A stretch of 64,000 nt of DNA. Origin: Lepturacanthus savala (lineage: Eukaryota > Chordata > Actinopteri > Scombriformes > Trichiuridae). The number at the start of each line of letters is the position of its first letter. Position 1 is the first letter of the stretch. A program made the position numbers and the translations under genes. The notes below the pieces were generated by a model. The model worked only from the letters and a program-made list of their open reading frames with translations, was not told the DNA's origin and ran no database searches. The stretch covers positions 22,396,075 to 22,460,074 of the forward strand of contig CM060466.1 in assembly GCA_030544235.1 (NCBI GenBank), read 5' to 3'. Positions 37,491 to 48,458 of this stretch are shown piece by piece.

Positions 37491-39362
37491 CGCCATGGTG
37501 ACGCTACAGAAACCTTTGTAATGTAAACACACATACGCAGCAGTACTATATATGCATTCACTTATACTGTATGTGCCTGCATGTAACCTTATACCGCCCC
37601 ATCTCGCTGCAGCCACATGTTGAAATGGTTTAATTAAATCATTGTTTATAACATGCAGCACCAGAATCTCCTAATTTAGTTTGAAATCTATAATTTTGCC
37701 CAGTTTTATTTATACCATGATAACATCATCCCTAAAAGAAACATTCTGTCTAATTGACGGCACTGTTATCAAGATTAAAAGTCCATTTTGCATTACGAGG
37801 GGCAAATGTATACTATTTCACAAAGCCATTTTTTTTTTCCAGGTCCCCACAATTCATTTGGGTGCATGCAGTGAATAAGTTTTGAATTATTTCCACCAAA
37901 TCTAAGCCAAAAAATCCCCCATATATTTAACAAATGATTAAAGTACAAAATGTATTTTCAGTTGTCCAAATTTAATTCAGCTCTCCAAATATTTTCAGTA
38001 TATAAATTGGTAATATAACTTACTCATGGGGTTTCAGTTATGTTTATAATTAACTGTATGTGGTCACATTTATGCAGAAGGGCCAGAGTCACAGAAAAAC
38101 CACACAGACCTCAAGAAAACCCTAGCTGAATAAATTTTGGATGCATAAAAAAATCATGAGGAGCCCTTGATCTTATCTTTGATGTGCTTACATTTGAGGG
38201 TGGAACTGTCTGCCCAGACAAATCCATTGCACAAATGTGAAAGCATATTTGAGTATAAAATTACCCAGGTCTGCAGGCATGTCAGAAGCCCCGGCTCGCT
38301 ATCAGTCCTTGTGTCTCTGGAGCTGTTTAGAGCTCACTCGCTCTGTCTTCCCCTCTCAGCCTCATGCCACAAATGGCTTCCAGACTTTCACACATAGTAA
38401 TGCTTCAGTGTGTAAACAGGCGTAATTACAAACGATGCGCAGACACACTTTTAACATCAATCTGTGCCGATGGGGAGAAAGCGCGCAGAAAGAGGGAAAG
38501 TTTTTCTTTTTCCTCTTCCAGGCATTAGAAAGGATGAATAGGTCTGTGCTGGATGGAAATGTGAAGGACTGGCAGTGATGAGAAGTTAAGGAGGAAATTT
38601 TTTAAGAGGAATAATGTGGGCCTGTGTGTGTGAATGCATGTGTGTGGGCTTCAATAAGTGAATAAGTGAATAAAAGAGGAAGAAAAAAAGAACACTTTTT
38701 TTTTCTATTTCATGATAGTTTCCAATGAAATGGTAGTTTATGTCAACATGAGCATAATTATTTCATATCCCTGAGGCTTGTGAGGTTACTAACCCATCAT
38801 GTCCTAATGGAAGGGTGTTACTCACCAGACTGGCCTGCTCTGTGTGCACCTTCCTGCTCTCCTGGGAAGAAAACATGGAAACTTCGCTCAACCCTCCACT
38901 ACTTCCTTTTTTCTTTTTTGAACAGCGAAGGGCTCGAACGGCATAACTCCTGCGCTGCATTCAAATGGTCCGGGGTCCCTGTTTTATGTTAGAACAGTGA
39001 GGCAAGCATAAATTGTTTTAATTGTATTTACATATGAAGCACAAACACCTCAAGATACTTAATAGGAAATACTGCAGGTCATTAAAAGTGTCCTGAGCAA
39101 CGTACACCACACCACACCACACACACGGCGCCTATGCACAAAGGGAAAATAGTTCAGATCTCTCACAGTCTTTCCCTTACATCAGCACAGTACCTGTCAA
39201 TATGTGATTTTACACAGCAGATGTCAGATTTGAATTCCAGACATGTCCTGACACGCTGTAAACTTCATCAGCTTTATGTGTGTGCGTGTGTGTGTGTGTT
39301 TCCTCTCTAGATCTTGATTAGACTTTAAAAAAAAGCTTGTGTGTGAGACGTAGCCTATACAG

Positions 39363-39382
39363 TTTTTTTTTTTTTTTTTTTT
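39363..39382. repeat. poly-T run
   Basis: About 20 thymines inside a long AT-rich stretch. Confidence 0.88.
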
Positions 39383-42300
39383 CAAATATGACCTTCAGTA
39401 ACATACTTGCAGTATTTCTTTAAACTTAAAATTAAGTTTAGCACTGGTCTTTATAATTAGATTTTAAGACTAAATGTTGTTAAAATAAAATGTTCCAAAA
39501 TGAAATCCACATGTCTGCGGCTTTCCTATTATTCTATCAAATGTAAGGAAAATTACATACATAATTATTACCTTCATAAAATATTTTAAATGTAGATATG
39601 TGTATATATACTTAGTTCAGCTCACCACAATTTATTTATTTAAGAAGAAAACAAAGAAATTTAAAATTATTACTAAAATGTTGAATTTTTAAATGAAGCT
39701 GAAAAAAACATGAACACAATAAAATGTTCTGATAAAATTATGCTTGAGTAGGAATCTTAATTAGAAATGGTCCCTTTGTTTAAAAAAGAAGCATTTCAAA
39801 TGAAAATTGCATGATTTCACTGTGTATTATTTAACAGTATCAAATATTAGTTTTTTTAAAAGTGTATTCTAATTTTTGCTTGTGATTTTTATTTATTTTA
39901 TCAAATAGTCACATTTTTATAGGAATTTAGATAATTAAGGTCATAATGGTGGTAATAATACATTATTATATTATACTGCCATAGCAATACGAAATAAAAA
40001 GGTGAATTTATTATTATAATTTCATATAATTTAAACAATACATATTTTAAGGATGTTTAAGATATTTTCATGAAGTTGTACATTTTTTTTATTCTATCTC
40101 TTGAATTTTATAACGCTTTCTTCTCACATGTCTTATACGGATGATTTGACATTTATTTGCAAACATAAGACTAATACCACGAATTCGGTTCAGGCAATTG
40201 CTTATTACAGCAAAGGACACATTGTGAGAAGAAACAGGCCCAAGTTACGGTTGTTAAAATAAATTCTGTGACATTAGATCCAGCAGACAGACACGCAGCT
40301 ATGAAAAGTGCATAAGCGTCTAATGTTAATTAGCCTGCCCAAAAACGTGCATGCGTTCGGCTACATTAATAATATATAATAACTTGAGGAGAGCTGCATA
40401 AACGCTTATGTGCAAACGTGCACGTCGAAATGAACGCTCGCTTTCACTGAGGTCATACCTCACGCTGCTTTAATTTATGGGCTCTAAAGTTACTGCGAGT
40501 CCACGTCCTTTCAATTACACTTCGAGTTTTAAGATGAATTTTGACCCTCTTTCTTAACGTAGGCCGCTCCACACAAAGAGGCAGAGAGAGAGAGAACAGC
40601 AGTTAACTCTGCTCTGCAGGAGGGAGAGAAGCGCTTTAAAGGACAAATGATGTTTAGAGTTTTACTGAAAAAAAGACATTTTGTTTCTTGAATAAAATGC
40701 CAGTAGTTGTCTAATTGTAACTTACATGCAGGTGAAGGTATACTTCAGCCGTTACGAGCAGCGTCCGTCCGGTAAGATTCAAACAGTCGACGGTTATCCT
40801 CCAAAACTACCGTTACACCGGTGTTGCGCAGGTTATAATACGCCAGAGGTACGTTTCTTTTATATCACGTGAGGGATTAACTTTTATCTTGTTTTGCAAA
40901 TTATCGTCTTCGTTTCATGTTGAAGGACAGGCCACTGAGAGGTTTTTAATTTGCTATGTCCTTGTTTTCTTTAGGTAGAAACAGAAAAATAACTTGTAAA
41001 AGTCCCTCAGCTAAACTTCCGAGGCTTTATTGCATTGGTGTTTAGATAGCAAATATTTTAAAATAACCCTACAACAGGACCTGGTATTTAATAGCTGTGT
41101 TTGGTGACCTTTATGCATTTTAAGGCCCCAATTTAGCTGCAACTTCCGCGGTTTTAATAAACAGTTTTATTAGGATATTTACTCAAATTAGCTGCTAACT
41201 TCATATAGCCTGCCTACGTGGTAAATTGGTGTAATTGAAAGTGTGCCTAAACGCTAGTTTTTTTATCTTTGATTATATAAAAAAATACCACCAGAATACT
41301 GAATACATGAATTTCAGTTTTTTTAATAGGTTTTCTTTGTGTGTGTGTGTTTCTGTCAATTGGTGCTGCTCCAGGCTTGGCCTTGTTAATAAAAACCTGT
41401 GGTGGTTTTCCTTTCTCTCCTGCTCTTTTAGTTGTACCCTGTCAGGGCAGGAGGGGAGATTGTCTTGCTCAGCCTGGCGAACAAAGGTCGTCATTTTCTG
41501 AAAGACAGAGCATGGCATGCAGAGATAAGATGAGCTCTTGCTCAAATATTGCAGAGCAGATACGTCCAGAGGCCGAGGCCCGAAAAAATGCCACCTCCTG
41601 TTCTGCCCCGAAGAACTCTGGGCAAACAGGAGAAACCCTCGCTAATGAGCTGAAGGAAATGTGGGTTTTAAAATGACACATTTAATAATAGGGTGCCACA
41701 CAGACTCATTTCTTGGCCAAAGTCATAAAAAGAGCTTGCCTTAGCTGCAAATTGTGCAGACCTCAAAGCATGTGTTATGCTGTTGTGTGTAATTTTGCAT
41801 TCGGTCCAGTTTATAATCATAATAGGCTTGGCAATGGATTTATATAAGCATTTAAAAAAAACAGTATTTTTTTTGGAAGGATTACATGTTTTATTCAAAT
41901 AGTATTTGCTTTTAATAGTACAGATTAATTTGTAGTTTCATTATCCATCTTTTGTATTTTTTCCATCCTGTTTTTGTCACATAAGGAGTTAAAAAATGGT
42001 TATGTTACTGGAAAAAAATGTTGCAGGCCTGGAACTAGCAAAAGCAAATGTGTTGCAAGTTTGAATGGACAAAAGAAAGGTTTGGATTTCCCTGATAGTA
42101 ATCTTGGTTATTATCATTTTGCCTGTCAGTAATGGCATGATGATATTACAGGAGGATATTACAGGAAGTGACAGCAGTACTTGGCACATATCATTGCTTT
42201 TCTTTGTCTGTGTCCCATTCATGCAAAAGTCTAGATCCCTTCAGTCTTCTCAAATAAGTGACAAGCACACCTCTATCATTATGCCCCAAAAACAAAAACA

Positions 42301-42505
42301 AACACACACATCCTCTTTAATTCCATCTCCTGTTCCTTTTGCCCATTTTTTCTCTCGCCCCCGCCATCTTGTCTCATTCCTACATTTTTCTCGTGTTCAG
42401 TGTGGCTGTTGGAGGCAGGCGTATGCTAGCATGAACAATCGGCACCCGGCCCGGTCCAGATGGGGTCTGCACCCCCCTCCCCACCCTCTGCAGTAGCGGT
42501 GACGA

Positions 42506-42621
42506 GCCAGGCAGCCAGCTAGCCAGCTAGCTACCCACCCCGGTAGCCAACCAGTCAGTCGGCCAGCCAGCCTAGCAGCCAGCTTGCCAGCCAGTCAGTG
42601 GACCAGCTAGTCATCCAGGCT
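42506..42621. repeat. CCAG-type degenerate short tandem repeat
   Basis: About 116 bp built mainly from four-base steps (CCAG, CAGC, CAGT, TAGC), with GCCAGC, GCTAGC and CCAGTCAGTC variants. It is a cryptic-simple sequence and not coding. Confidence 0.75.
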
Positions 42622-43013
42622 GTGGCTTCTCTGTCAGACGCTGACAGAGGGAGCAGGCCAGGCTAAATCTGACAGTCCTGGGAGCCAACCAGAGGACTCT
42701 GGTCTTTGTAGGGCATTCACACAGACAGACTGTCCCATTGCACAGCAGGGGGGGTTCAACCTACAATCAAATGGCCTGGCCCTCAACTTTGCCACATGAC
42801 AGGTTAGCTTTTTGTGGCTGCCCGATGCTGAGAATCCAGTTTTGAGAACGTCTCTATAATTCCTGCGAGCCTCATGGAATATATCATGTAATTTTGAACG
42901 GCATAAATTACCATTATTTGCAATTTTAAAAGCACTGTCGATGCATATTTCAAGCCATCACCAAGATATTATTTTTTTGACAAATACACAATTGATCTGT
43001 GGTGGGACCCTTT

Positions 43014-43314
43014 GGCTGCGTTTGAAGCCACCTACAGTACTGTACCAGCAGTACGTACTGATTTGGACAAAATGTAGTCTGCAGAATGCCAAAAATACAC
43101 AGATATTGTAGTGATTTGGAAAAAAAAAAATCGTCGACCAGTCTACCTCGCCTACTGTTTCCCACAATCCAAAGCTTTGAATGGTCACGACAAGCAAACC
43201 AGCTGAGTGAGGCCTACTATACCGTCGATTTAACAGTTTCATTCTGCGTGCTACTATAAAAAGCAGTATACTGCGTTCCTTGGTAATACGTAGTAGGCGG
43301 GTCCGAATACAGCC
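43014..43314. mobile_element. 301-bp non-autonomous DNA transposon (MITE)
   Basis: The left end begins GGCTGCGTTTGAAGCCACC, and the right end read on the other strand begins GGCTGTATTCGGACCCGCC, so the termini form imperfect inverted repeats of roughly 20-30 bp. The element is flanked on both sides by TTT (43011-43013 and 43315-43317), consistent with a three-base target duplication. Short palindromes lie near both ends (43035-43042, 43049-43060 and 43263-43274). There is no transposase. Ends of the GGCTGCGT...CGAA type with GTAGTA/GTACT motifs are common in fish genomes. The three-base duplication suggests a PIF/Harbinger-like origin, but this assignment is inference. It sits in nfix intron 1, about 2.9 kb before the DNA-binding-domain exon. 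Confidence 0.7.
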
Positions 43315-44188
43315 TTTGTCTCGCAAATATTTATCCCATGGTGCACTGGGCACAGCTTGGCCATCTGAGGTCATGCGGGTCAGCCAATGAGGACAAGGCA
43401 ATGTGCTTGCCAGGGCAACTATACAGCGCTGTGCTCCCTCACTTTCCGCTGCTGTTCAGCCCCAATTTAGCCTCATTGTGTACTTAATAATGCAAAATGA
43501 TGAGAATATGGGCAATTCACTGGCTGCTGTAGGAGACCATAATTCTATTCATTATTACAAAGACCAGCATATCGGATTGTGAACATATTAGTCTAAGCTC
43601 TGTGAATTACAGAGGAGCCGTATAACCTTTTTTTTTTTTTTTTTTTTTTACAGTTTTACAGTTTTAATATCCACTTGCCTTAGTAAACAGCTTAGCATGT
43701 ATATGGTATTTAATGGAGCTGTCCACCACAGCATTTTCAGCCGTCATTGTCCTCTGAAACCTGTCTCTTAGCAGCAAATGGGATTGCTCTCTAATTTGGT
43801 AACATAAACTTTTAATGTGTTTCTGTGTCTGCTGTTGGAGCTATTAAAGTGGCGTAACAAAAAAAAAAAAGAGAGTGAGGGAGAGAAGGGGCCAGTTTGG
43901 ATGTGAGAGTGCATTTTGAAACAGGAGAGCATGTTTTTGGATGGTATTTTTTGTTAGGGTGGGGGTAACAGGCATTTTCTTCCCCCTCCTCTCTTTGTTT
44001 GTGTGGTAAATCCAGGAGCAGCTGCTGGTCTCAGGGTCTGGTGGGATTGTGGGCCTGTGTTTTCTCATGCCATCCCATGCCAAGGTGGTGTAACGCGAGC
44101 AGAGAGAGAGAGCGCGGAGAGAGGGGTTTTTCTGGAAGGGGGGGTGAGGGCGGGGGGATGCAGTTGGAGAGTGAGCTGGTTTGTTGGG

Positions 44189-44227
44189 ATGGCTATGACC
44201 ACGCTGGTGACGAAGGCAGCGAGGGGG
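44189..44227 (+). CDS. weak candidate alternative first exon of nfix (13 codons)
   Basis: An ATG at 44189 opens 13 codons, MAMTTLVTKAARG, and then meets GTACGT, a good donor hexamer. The exon would end in phase 0, so splicing to 46184 would give ...TKAARG-DEFHPF. The surroundings are G-rich with a purine tract and some CpG, and are unlike the AT-rich intron. NFI genes are known to use several first exons that join this same acceptor, which is why I list it. It has no family match that I recognise, and a chance combination of ATG, short frame and donor is quite possible. Confidence 0.2.
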
Positions 44228-44399
44228 GTACGTGTAGGGGTTTTTAGAAGGCGGGTGCTGCCTGGATTGGACGCATGTTCAAATTAATATCCTCTGGACT
44301 TTGCCTTTGCACTAGATTGGAACTTGTCTATTTGGCTAATGACGCGCCTTCTGCCTGCACCACACAATCCCCGTCTATCCCCCTCCCTCCCCCTCCTCC

Positions 44400-44425
44400 T
44401 CTCTCTCTCTCTCTCTCTCTCTCTC
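44400..44425. repeat. (CT)n microsatellite
   Basis: A short pure CT tract in a pyrimidine-rich stretch. Confidence 0.9.
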
Positions 44426-44733
44426 CACTACCAGCCACCAACCATCCACTACCCCCCCATCTCCTTTGCTTCTGCCATCTCTCTCTTCCCTCCCTTTCAG
44501 CGCTGGGAGCGTGCGTATTGGCTGGGCTGTTTGAGACTCGGTGCCAAATAGGTGGGCCCTCTGCGTGTTGGCACAGACTCAGTCAATGGTTAGAGAAGGA
44601 AAGTGGAGAGGTAGAGAGAAAGAGAGAGACAGAGTTGGAGAGAAAGAGGGGAAAAAAAGAAGCAGCACTCGGGTTTGCCAGCGGTCGTGCACACTCTTCC
44701 AACATTGATTCGGTCCTCTTGTTTTTGTTTTTT

Positions 44734-44757
44734 TCTTCTTCTTCTTCTTCTTCTTCT
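44734..44757. repeat. (CTT)n trinucleotide repeat
   Basis: About eight CTT units. Confidence 0.9.
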
Positions 44758-45520
44758 CCTCCGTCCGCACCCCCCTTGTCCAGCTCTCTCTCTCTCCCTC
44801 TTCGTGAGTCTTATGCAGATTCTACAGAATTGAACCAATAGCACGCGCCGCTTTGCCAAGCGTTTTTTTTCGTTTGTTGTTTTCTCATCGAGATATTTTT
44901 CTACTCGTTTTTACAAACAAACAACAAGGCTTGTTTAAGTTTTTGACATTTTTATCCGTTTTGCTGCATTTTCTGTTTCATTTTGTTTGTGTACGTCTCG
45001 TTCTTTTTTTGTGTCCTTTTAGAAAGAGAGATTGCTGAACTTCTCTACACTCTCCTTCTGTTGTGCTCTTGAACAGCACCTCTCCTGAAACTCCTGCTAC
45101 AGTACCTCCTGTGTTCCTGTGCTGGTATTACACTGCGCCCCCTTGGCTTGTCTCCTCTTTCTCAGCTTTTTTACCCCCCCGCTGTTTTTATTGGACAGTT
45201 TTTCAGCTTCTATTTTTCTTATTTTTCTTTCTCAGTCTTTTGTTTTTTCCTAAAATACGCAGCATTACTCCAGCGCAACAGTACAGTTTCTGTAATTGTG
45301 GTGCATTTTAAGTTTTCTTTGCAATCGGCGGGGTGAATTTATGATGAGAGAGCGAAATGGTAACTACCATGCTATTCCTGTTTTATGCACATATGTTTAG
45401 TGATAACTGTTGTTAGGTCATTTACGGACATTATTTGATGTTTTGTGAGACTGCTTTAATTTTAATAATTAGAATTTGGTGTGTTATTTATGTCAAATTA
45501 TTTATTTCATGTATTTTATA

Positions 45521-45523
<3 letters not shown>

Positions 45524-45556
<33 letters not shown>
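45524..45556. repeat. (AT)n microsatellite
   Basis: An uninterrupted AT tract. Confidence 0.93.
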
Positions 45557-45559
<3 letters not shown>

Positions 45560-45888
45560 TCTATATTATGTTTTGATAAATGCCACTTTTTTCAGATATG
45601 GTGATAAAATGTTTTTTTTTAATGAATTAAGTTTTCTAGAATTATTATTCTTTTTGTATTAGTTTTGGAATAGGTAATGTGAGTCTGGTAATTCCTAAAC
45701 CAGCACATATTGTTTTATATTTATTTATTGAAGCAGACATTTTTACACTAATATCATTTGAAGAATGATACTTAATTTCCCCTTCTCATCTCTTACCTCA
45801 GTCATTCAATGTTATGTTCAATGTTTTGTAAAGTGTCTTCAATGTGATGTGTCTGTGTTAGATGGAGTGTAAAGCATCTTTCCCTCTC

Positions 45889-45894
45889 CCTCTT

Positions 45895-45930
<36 letters not shown>
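45889..45930. repeat. (CT)n microsatellite upstream of the exon 2 acceptor
   Basis: A CT tract that begins the pyrimidine-rich run-up to the 46183 acceptor. Confidence 0.93.
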
Positions 45931-45937
<7 letters not shown>

Positions 45938-45996
45938 TTCTATCTGTCTCTCTCGGCGCCTCTCGCTCATTCTCTCAATCCGCTCACACAGAGCAG

Positions 45997-46183
45997 GCGC
46001 CGCTCCTCCATGCTGCGCGCCGGTGCTAACTGCCTCTCCTCTCTCTTCCCTTCCTCACCCCCACTCCCTCTCTCCCCATCCTTCTCTCCCCCATTCTCCC
46101 CCCCTCTCTCCACTGCCTCCTCCTGCTTTCCCCCCTTCTCCCTCTCCTCCTCCACCCTCCCCCCATCCTCCTCCCTCATCCAG
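45997..46183 (+). promoter_or_regulatory. 3' splice-site region of the DNA-binding-domain exon, long AG-exclusion zone
   Basis: From 45997 to 46181 there is no AG dinucleotide until the acceptor CAG itself. A good branch-point match, TGCTAAC, lies at 46024-46030, about 154 bases before the acceptor, and the space between is almost pure pyrimidine. Such distant branch points with long AG-free zones are known to go with regulated alternative exons and PTB binding. Here the acceptor must serve at least two first exons. Confidence 0.65.
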
Positions 46184-46715
46184 GATGAATTCCACCCCTT
46201 CATCGAGGCCCTTCTGCCCCATGTCCGCGCCTTTGCCTACACCTGGTTCAACCTGCAGGCCCGCAAGCGCAAATACTTCAAGAAGCACGAGAAGCGCATG
46301 TCCAAGGAGGAAGAGCGCGCGGTGAAGGATGAGCTGCTGGGGGAGAAGCCCGAGATCAAGCAGAAGTGGGCCTCGCGCCTGCTGGCCAAGCTCCGCAAGG
46401 ACATCCGGCCCGAGTTCCGTGAGGACTTTGTGCTCACCATCACGGGGAAAAAGCCCCCCTGCTGCGTGCTGTCCAACCCCGACCAGAAGGGCAAGATCCG
46501 TCGCATCGACTGCCTGCGCCAGGCCGACAAGGTGTGGCGGCTGGACCTGGTGATGGTCATCCTGTTCAAGGGCAGCCCCCTGGAGAGCACGGACGGGGAA
46601 CGGCTGGTCAAGTCGCCACAGTGCACCAACCCTGGCCTGTGCGTCCAGCCGCACCACATCGGAGTGTCCGTCAAGGAGCTGGACCTCTACCTGGCCTACT
46701 TCGTCCACACGCCAG
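46184..46715 (+). CDS. nfix exon 2, DNA-binding and dimerisation domain of Nuclear Factor I X
   Basis: The exon encodes 177 codons plus one base and lies between CAG at 46183 and the donor GTATGT at 46716; its 532 bp is the classic length for the NFI DNA-binding exon. NFI proteins are nuclear transcription factors that bind TTGGC(N5)GCCAA as dimers. Residues 1-40 (DEFHPFIEAL to KHEKRMS) form the basic NFI N-terminal region, and the rest is the MH1-like domain. All five cysteines are present, at exon residues 93, 94, 110, 147 and 153 (102, 103, 119, 156 and 162 with the MYSPYCLTQ start), including those known to be needed for DNA binding and redox control. ELLGEKPEIKQ, RPEFREDFVLTITGKK and the YFVHTP ending favour nfix over nfia, nfib and nfic. 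Exon residue 131 is Ser where mammalian NFI proteins have Ile (KG-I-PLEST). The coding sequence is far GC-richer than the introns. The final G is the first base of the next codon; exon 3 is outside the window. Confidence 0.97.
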
Positions 46716-47737
46716 GTATGTGGCCAGCTGAATGCCTGTAATTAGGGAGGGTGCAGTGCCAACACATGCATTTAGAAACACTTATCATACATGTGCACGT
46801 AAATGTGCACACACATTTGCATAATCACACACATGCACACACATAGAAGCCCAAGGTCACAGTTAAACACATGCTTCTGTGACACATAGTGAAACATAAT
46901 GAAACAAAGGGAATGCCATTAATTAAAAATTTAAACTAATTTGAATAATAATATAATGAGTGTAAAAAATAGAGTAAAAAGCTGCTTCAAATTTGGGAGG
47001 GAATTATGATTAGAACTAAACTACTTGAAAATATCAGATAAAAATTGTGAATTGAGAAAAGTTTTTATTTAATAGGATTTTCTTAAATAAATAAAGCAAA
47101 CCTGCCCCTGAGCAACCAAATCTAAATGATTTCTTGCTTTTGTTCTCTTACTCTTTTTCATATTTTCCCTTCTTTTCTGTTGTTTCTTGTTGTTTGTTTT
47201 CATGACAACATAGTGTCAACAGTAATAAAAAAGAATATGTGAGTGTGTGTCGAGGGCATTCAGCCAGTGTTCCCTGGCAAGTGCGTGTTCATTTTTCGAG
47301 TGAGGCATTTGCGGCTTCATACGAGCATGTATTTTGTGTTTTTTTATAGGAAGGAATTTGCATGCCTGTGTGTGAGTGTTTTTATGAGATGATCACCACT
47401 GTCAAATTGTGTGTTTCTGTGTGATGTGTGAGAGTCGCTGTTTATAAGATTGTACTCAGTCTGTCAAAGTGTACGTGCCATGATAAGGCCATTGTAGCCA
47501 GGGATCGTCATTTGGCTACAGCCCTGATTTTATGTGTGTGTATATGTGTGTGTGTGTGTGAGCAGAGCCGCGAGTGTCCTGCTCTTAGGCCGCAGGCTGC
47601 TGCCGCCTTTAACGTCTGCCTGAACGCTAGCACCATGTTGGACCTGGCTGCCAAACACACACTCGCACACAAACTGCCGGTGCTCAGACAGCCAGTAGTA
47701 TTGCAGCCACCTTCACACCCATACACGCACACACACT

Positions 47738-47742
<5 letters not shown>

Positions 47743-47778
<36 letters not shown>
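47743..47778. repeat. (CA)n microsatellite
   Basis: An uninterrupted CA tract inside a larger CA-rich region. Confidence 0.93.
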
Positions 47779-47784
<6 letters not shown>

Positions 47785-48370
47785 AATCACAGCTAAATAA
47801 AGATACACAGATTTGATTAAAACATGAGGAAGAAAGAAAGATAACTCTGTCATCTTTGTGGTGCACTTTCACACGTAGAGCCAAACACGGTTTTAGTGCG
47901 TACACACACCCACACATCACACACACACACTCAGCCAAAGACTATCATAGATACAGTTTGATACAGCCAAACATTGTTGTATCTCAGCCACCATCGTGGA
48001 TACACACACTCAGACCCGGCCAAACATCGCTTGCTGTAGCCTCCAGTGCGCTTACTCTACACACACAGCCAAAAACACTGGCTGTGTTATCATTTTTTTC
48101 CCCCACATAGCAAAAAACACTGTCGCGGCAGCCACACAGACATGCACATGAAACAGATTTCACAGCCAAATCCTCCAAACACACACTACTTCACCATTTG
48201 CTGGCTACATATACATACAAACACAGGCTCATGACCTAATATTATCTCAGCTGGAATTTTCTGGAAATTTCAAATAGTGACTCAACCAGCTACAGACACA
48301 CACATACGTACACGTACAAAATACTATAGTAGTAGTTACTGCCCAAACACACACACACAAACACACACGG

Positions 48371-48453
<83 letters not shown>
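48371..48453. repeat. (CA)n microsatellite
   Basis: About 82 bp of pure CA, the longest CA tract in the window. Confidence 0.97.

Positions 48454-48458
<5 letters not shown>

Noticed and set aside
44518..44555. TTGGC...GCCAA pair near 44.52 kb as a full NFI palindrome
   Set aside because: The half-sites are about 20 bases apart rather than five, so they do not form the NFI consensus.
44275..44841. 188-codon frame on the plus strand
   Set aside because: It is rich in Ser, Leu and Pro from CT and CTT repeats, with no donor, acceptor or family match that would make it an exon.
46055..46708. 217-codon open frame on the minus strand opposite nfix exon 2
   Set aside because: It is the mirror of a real GC-rich exon: high G/C at third codon positions removes stops from the antisense frame. 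It contains no known domain.
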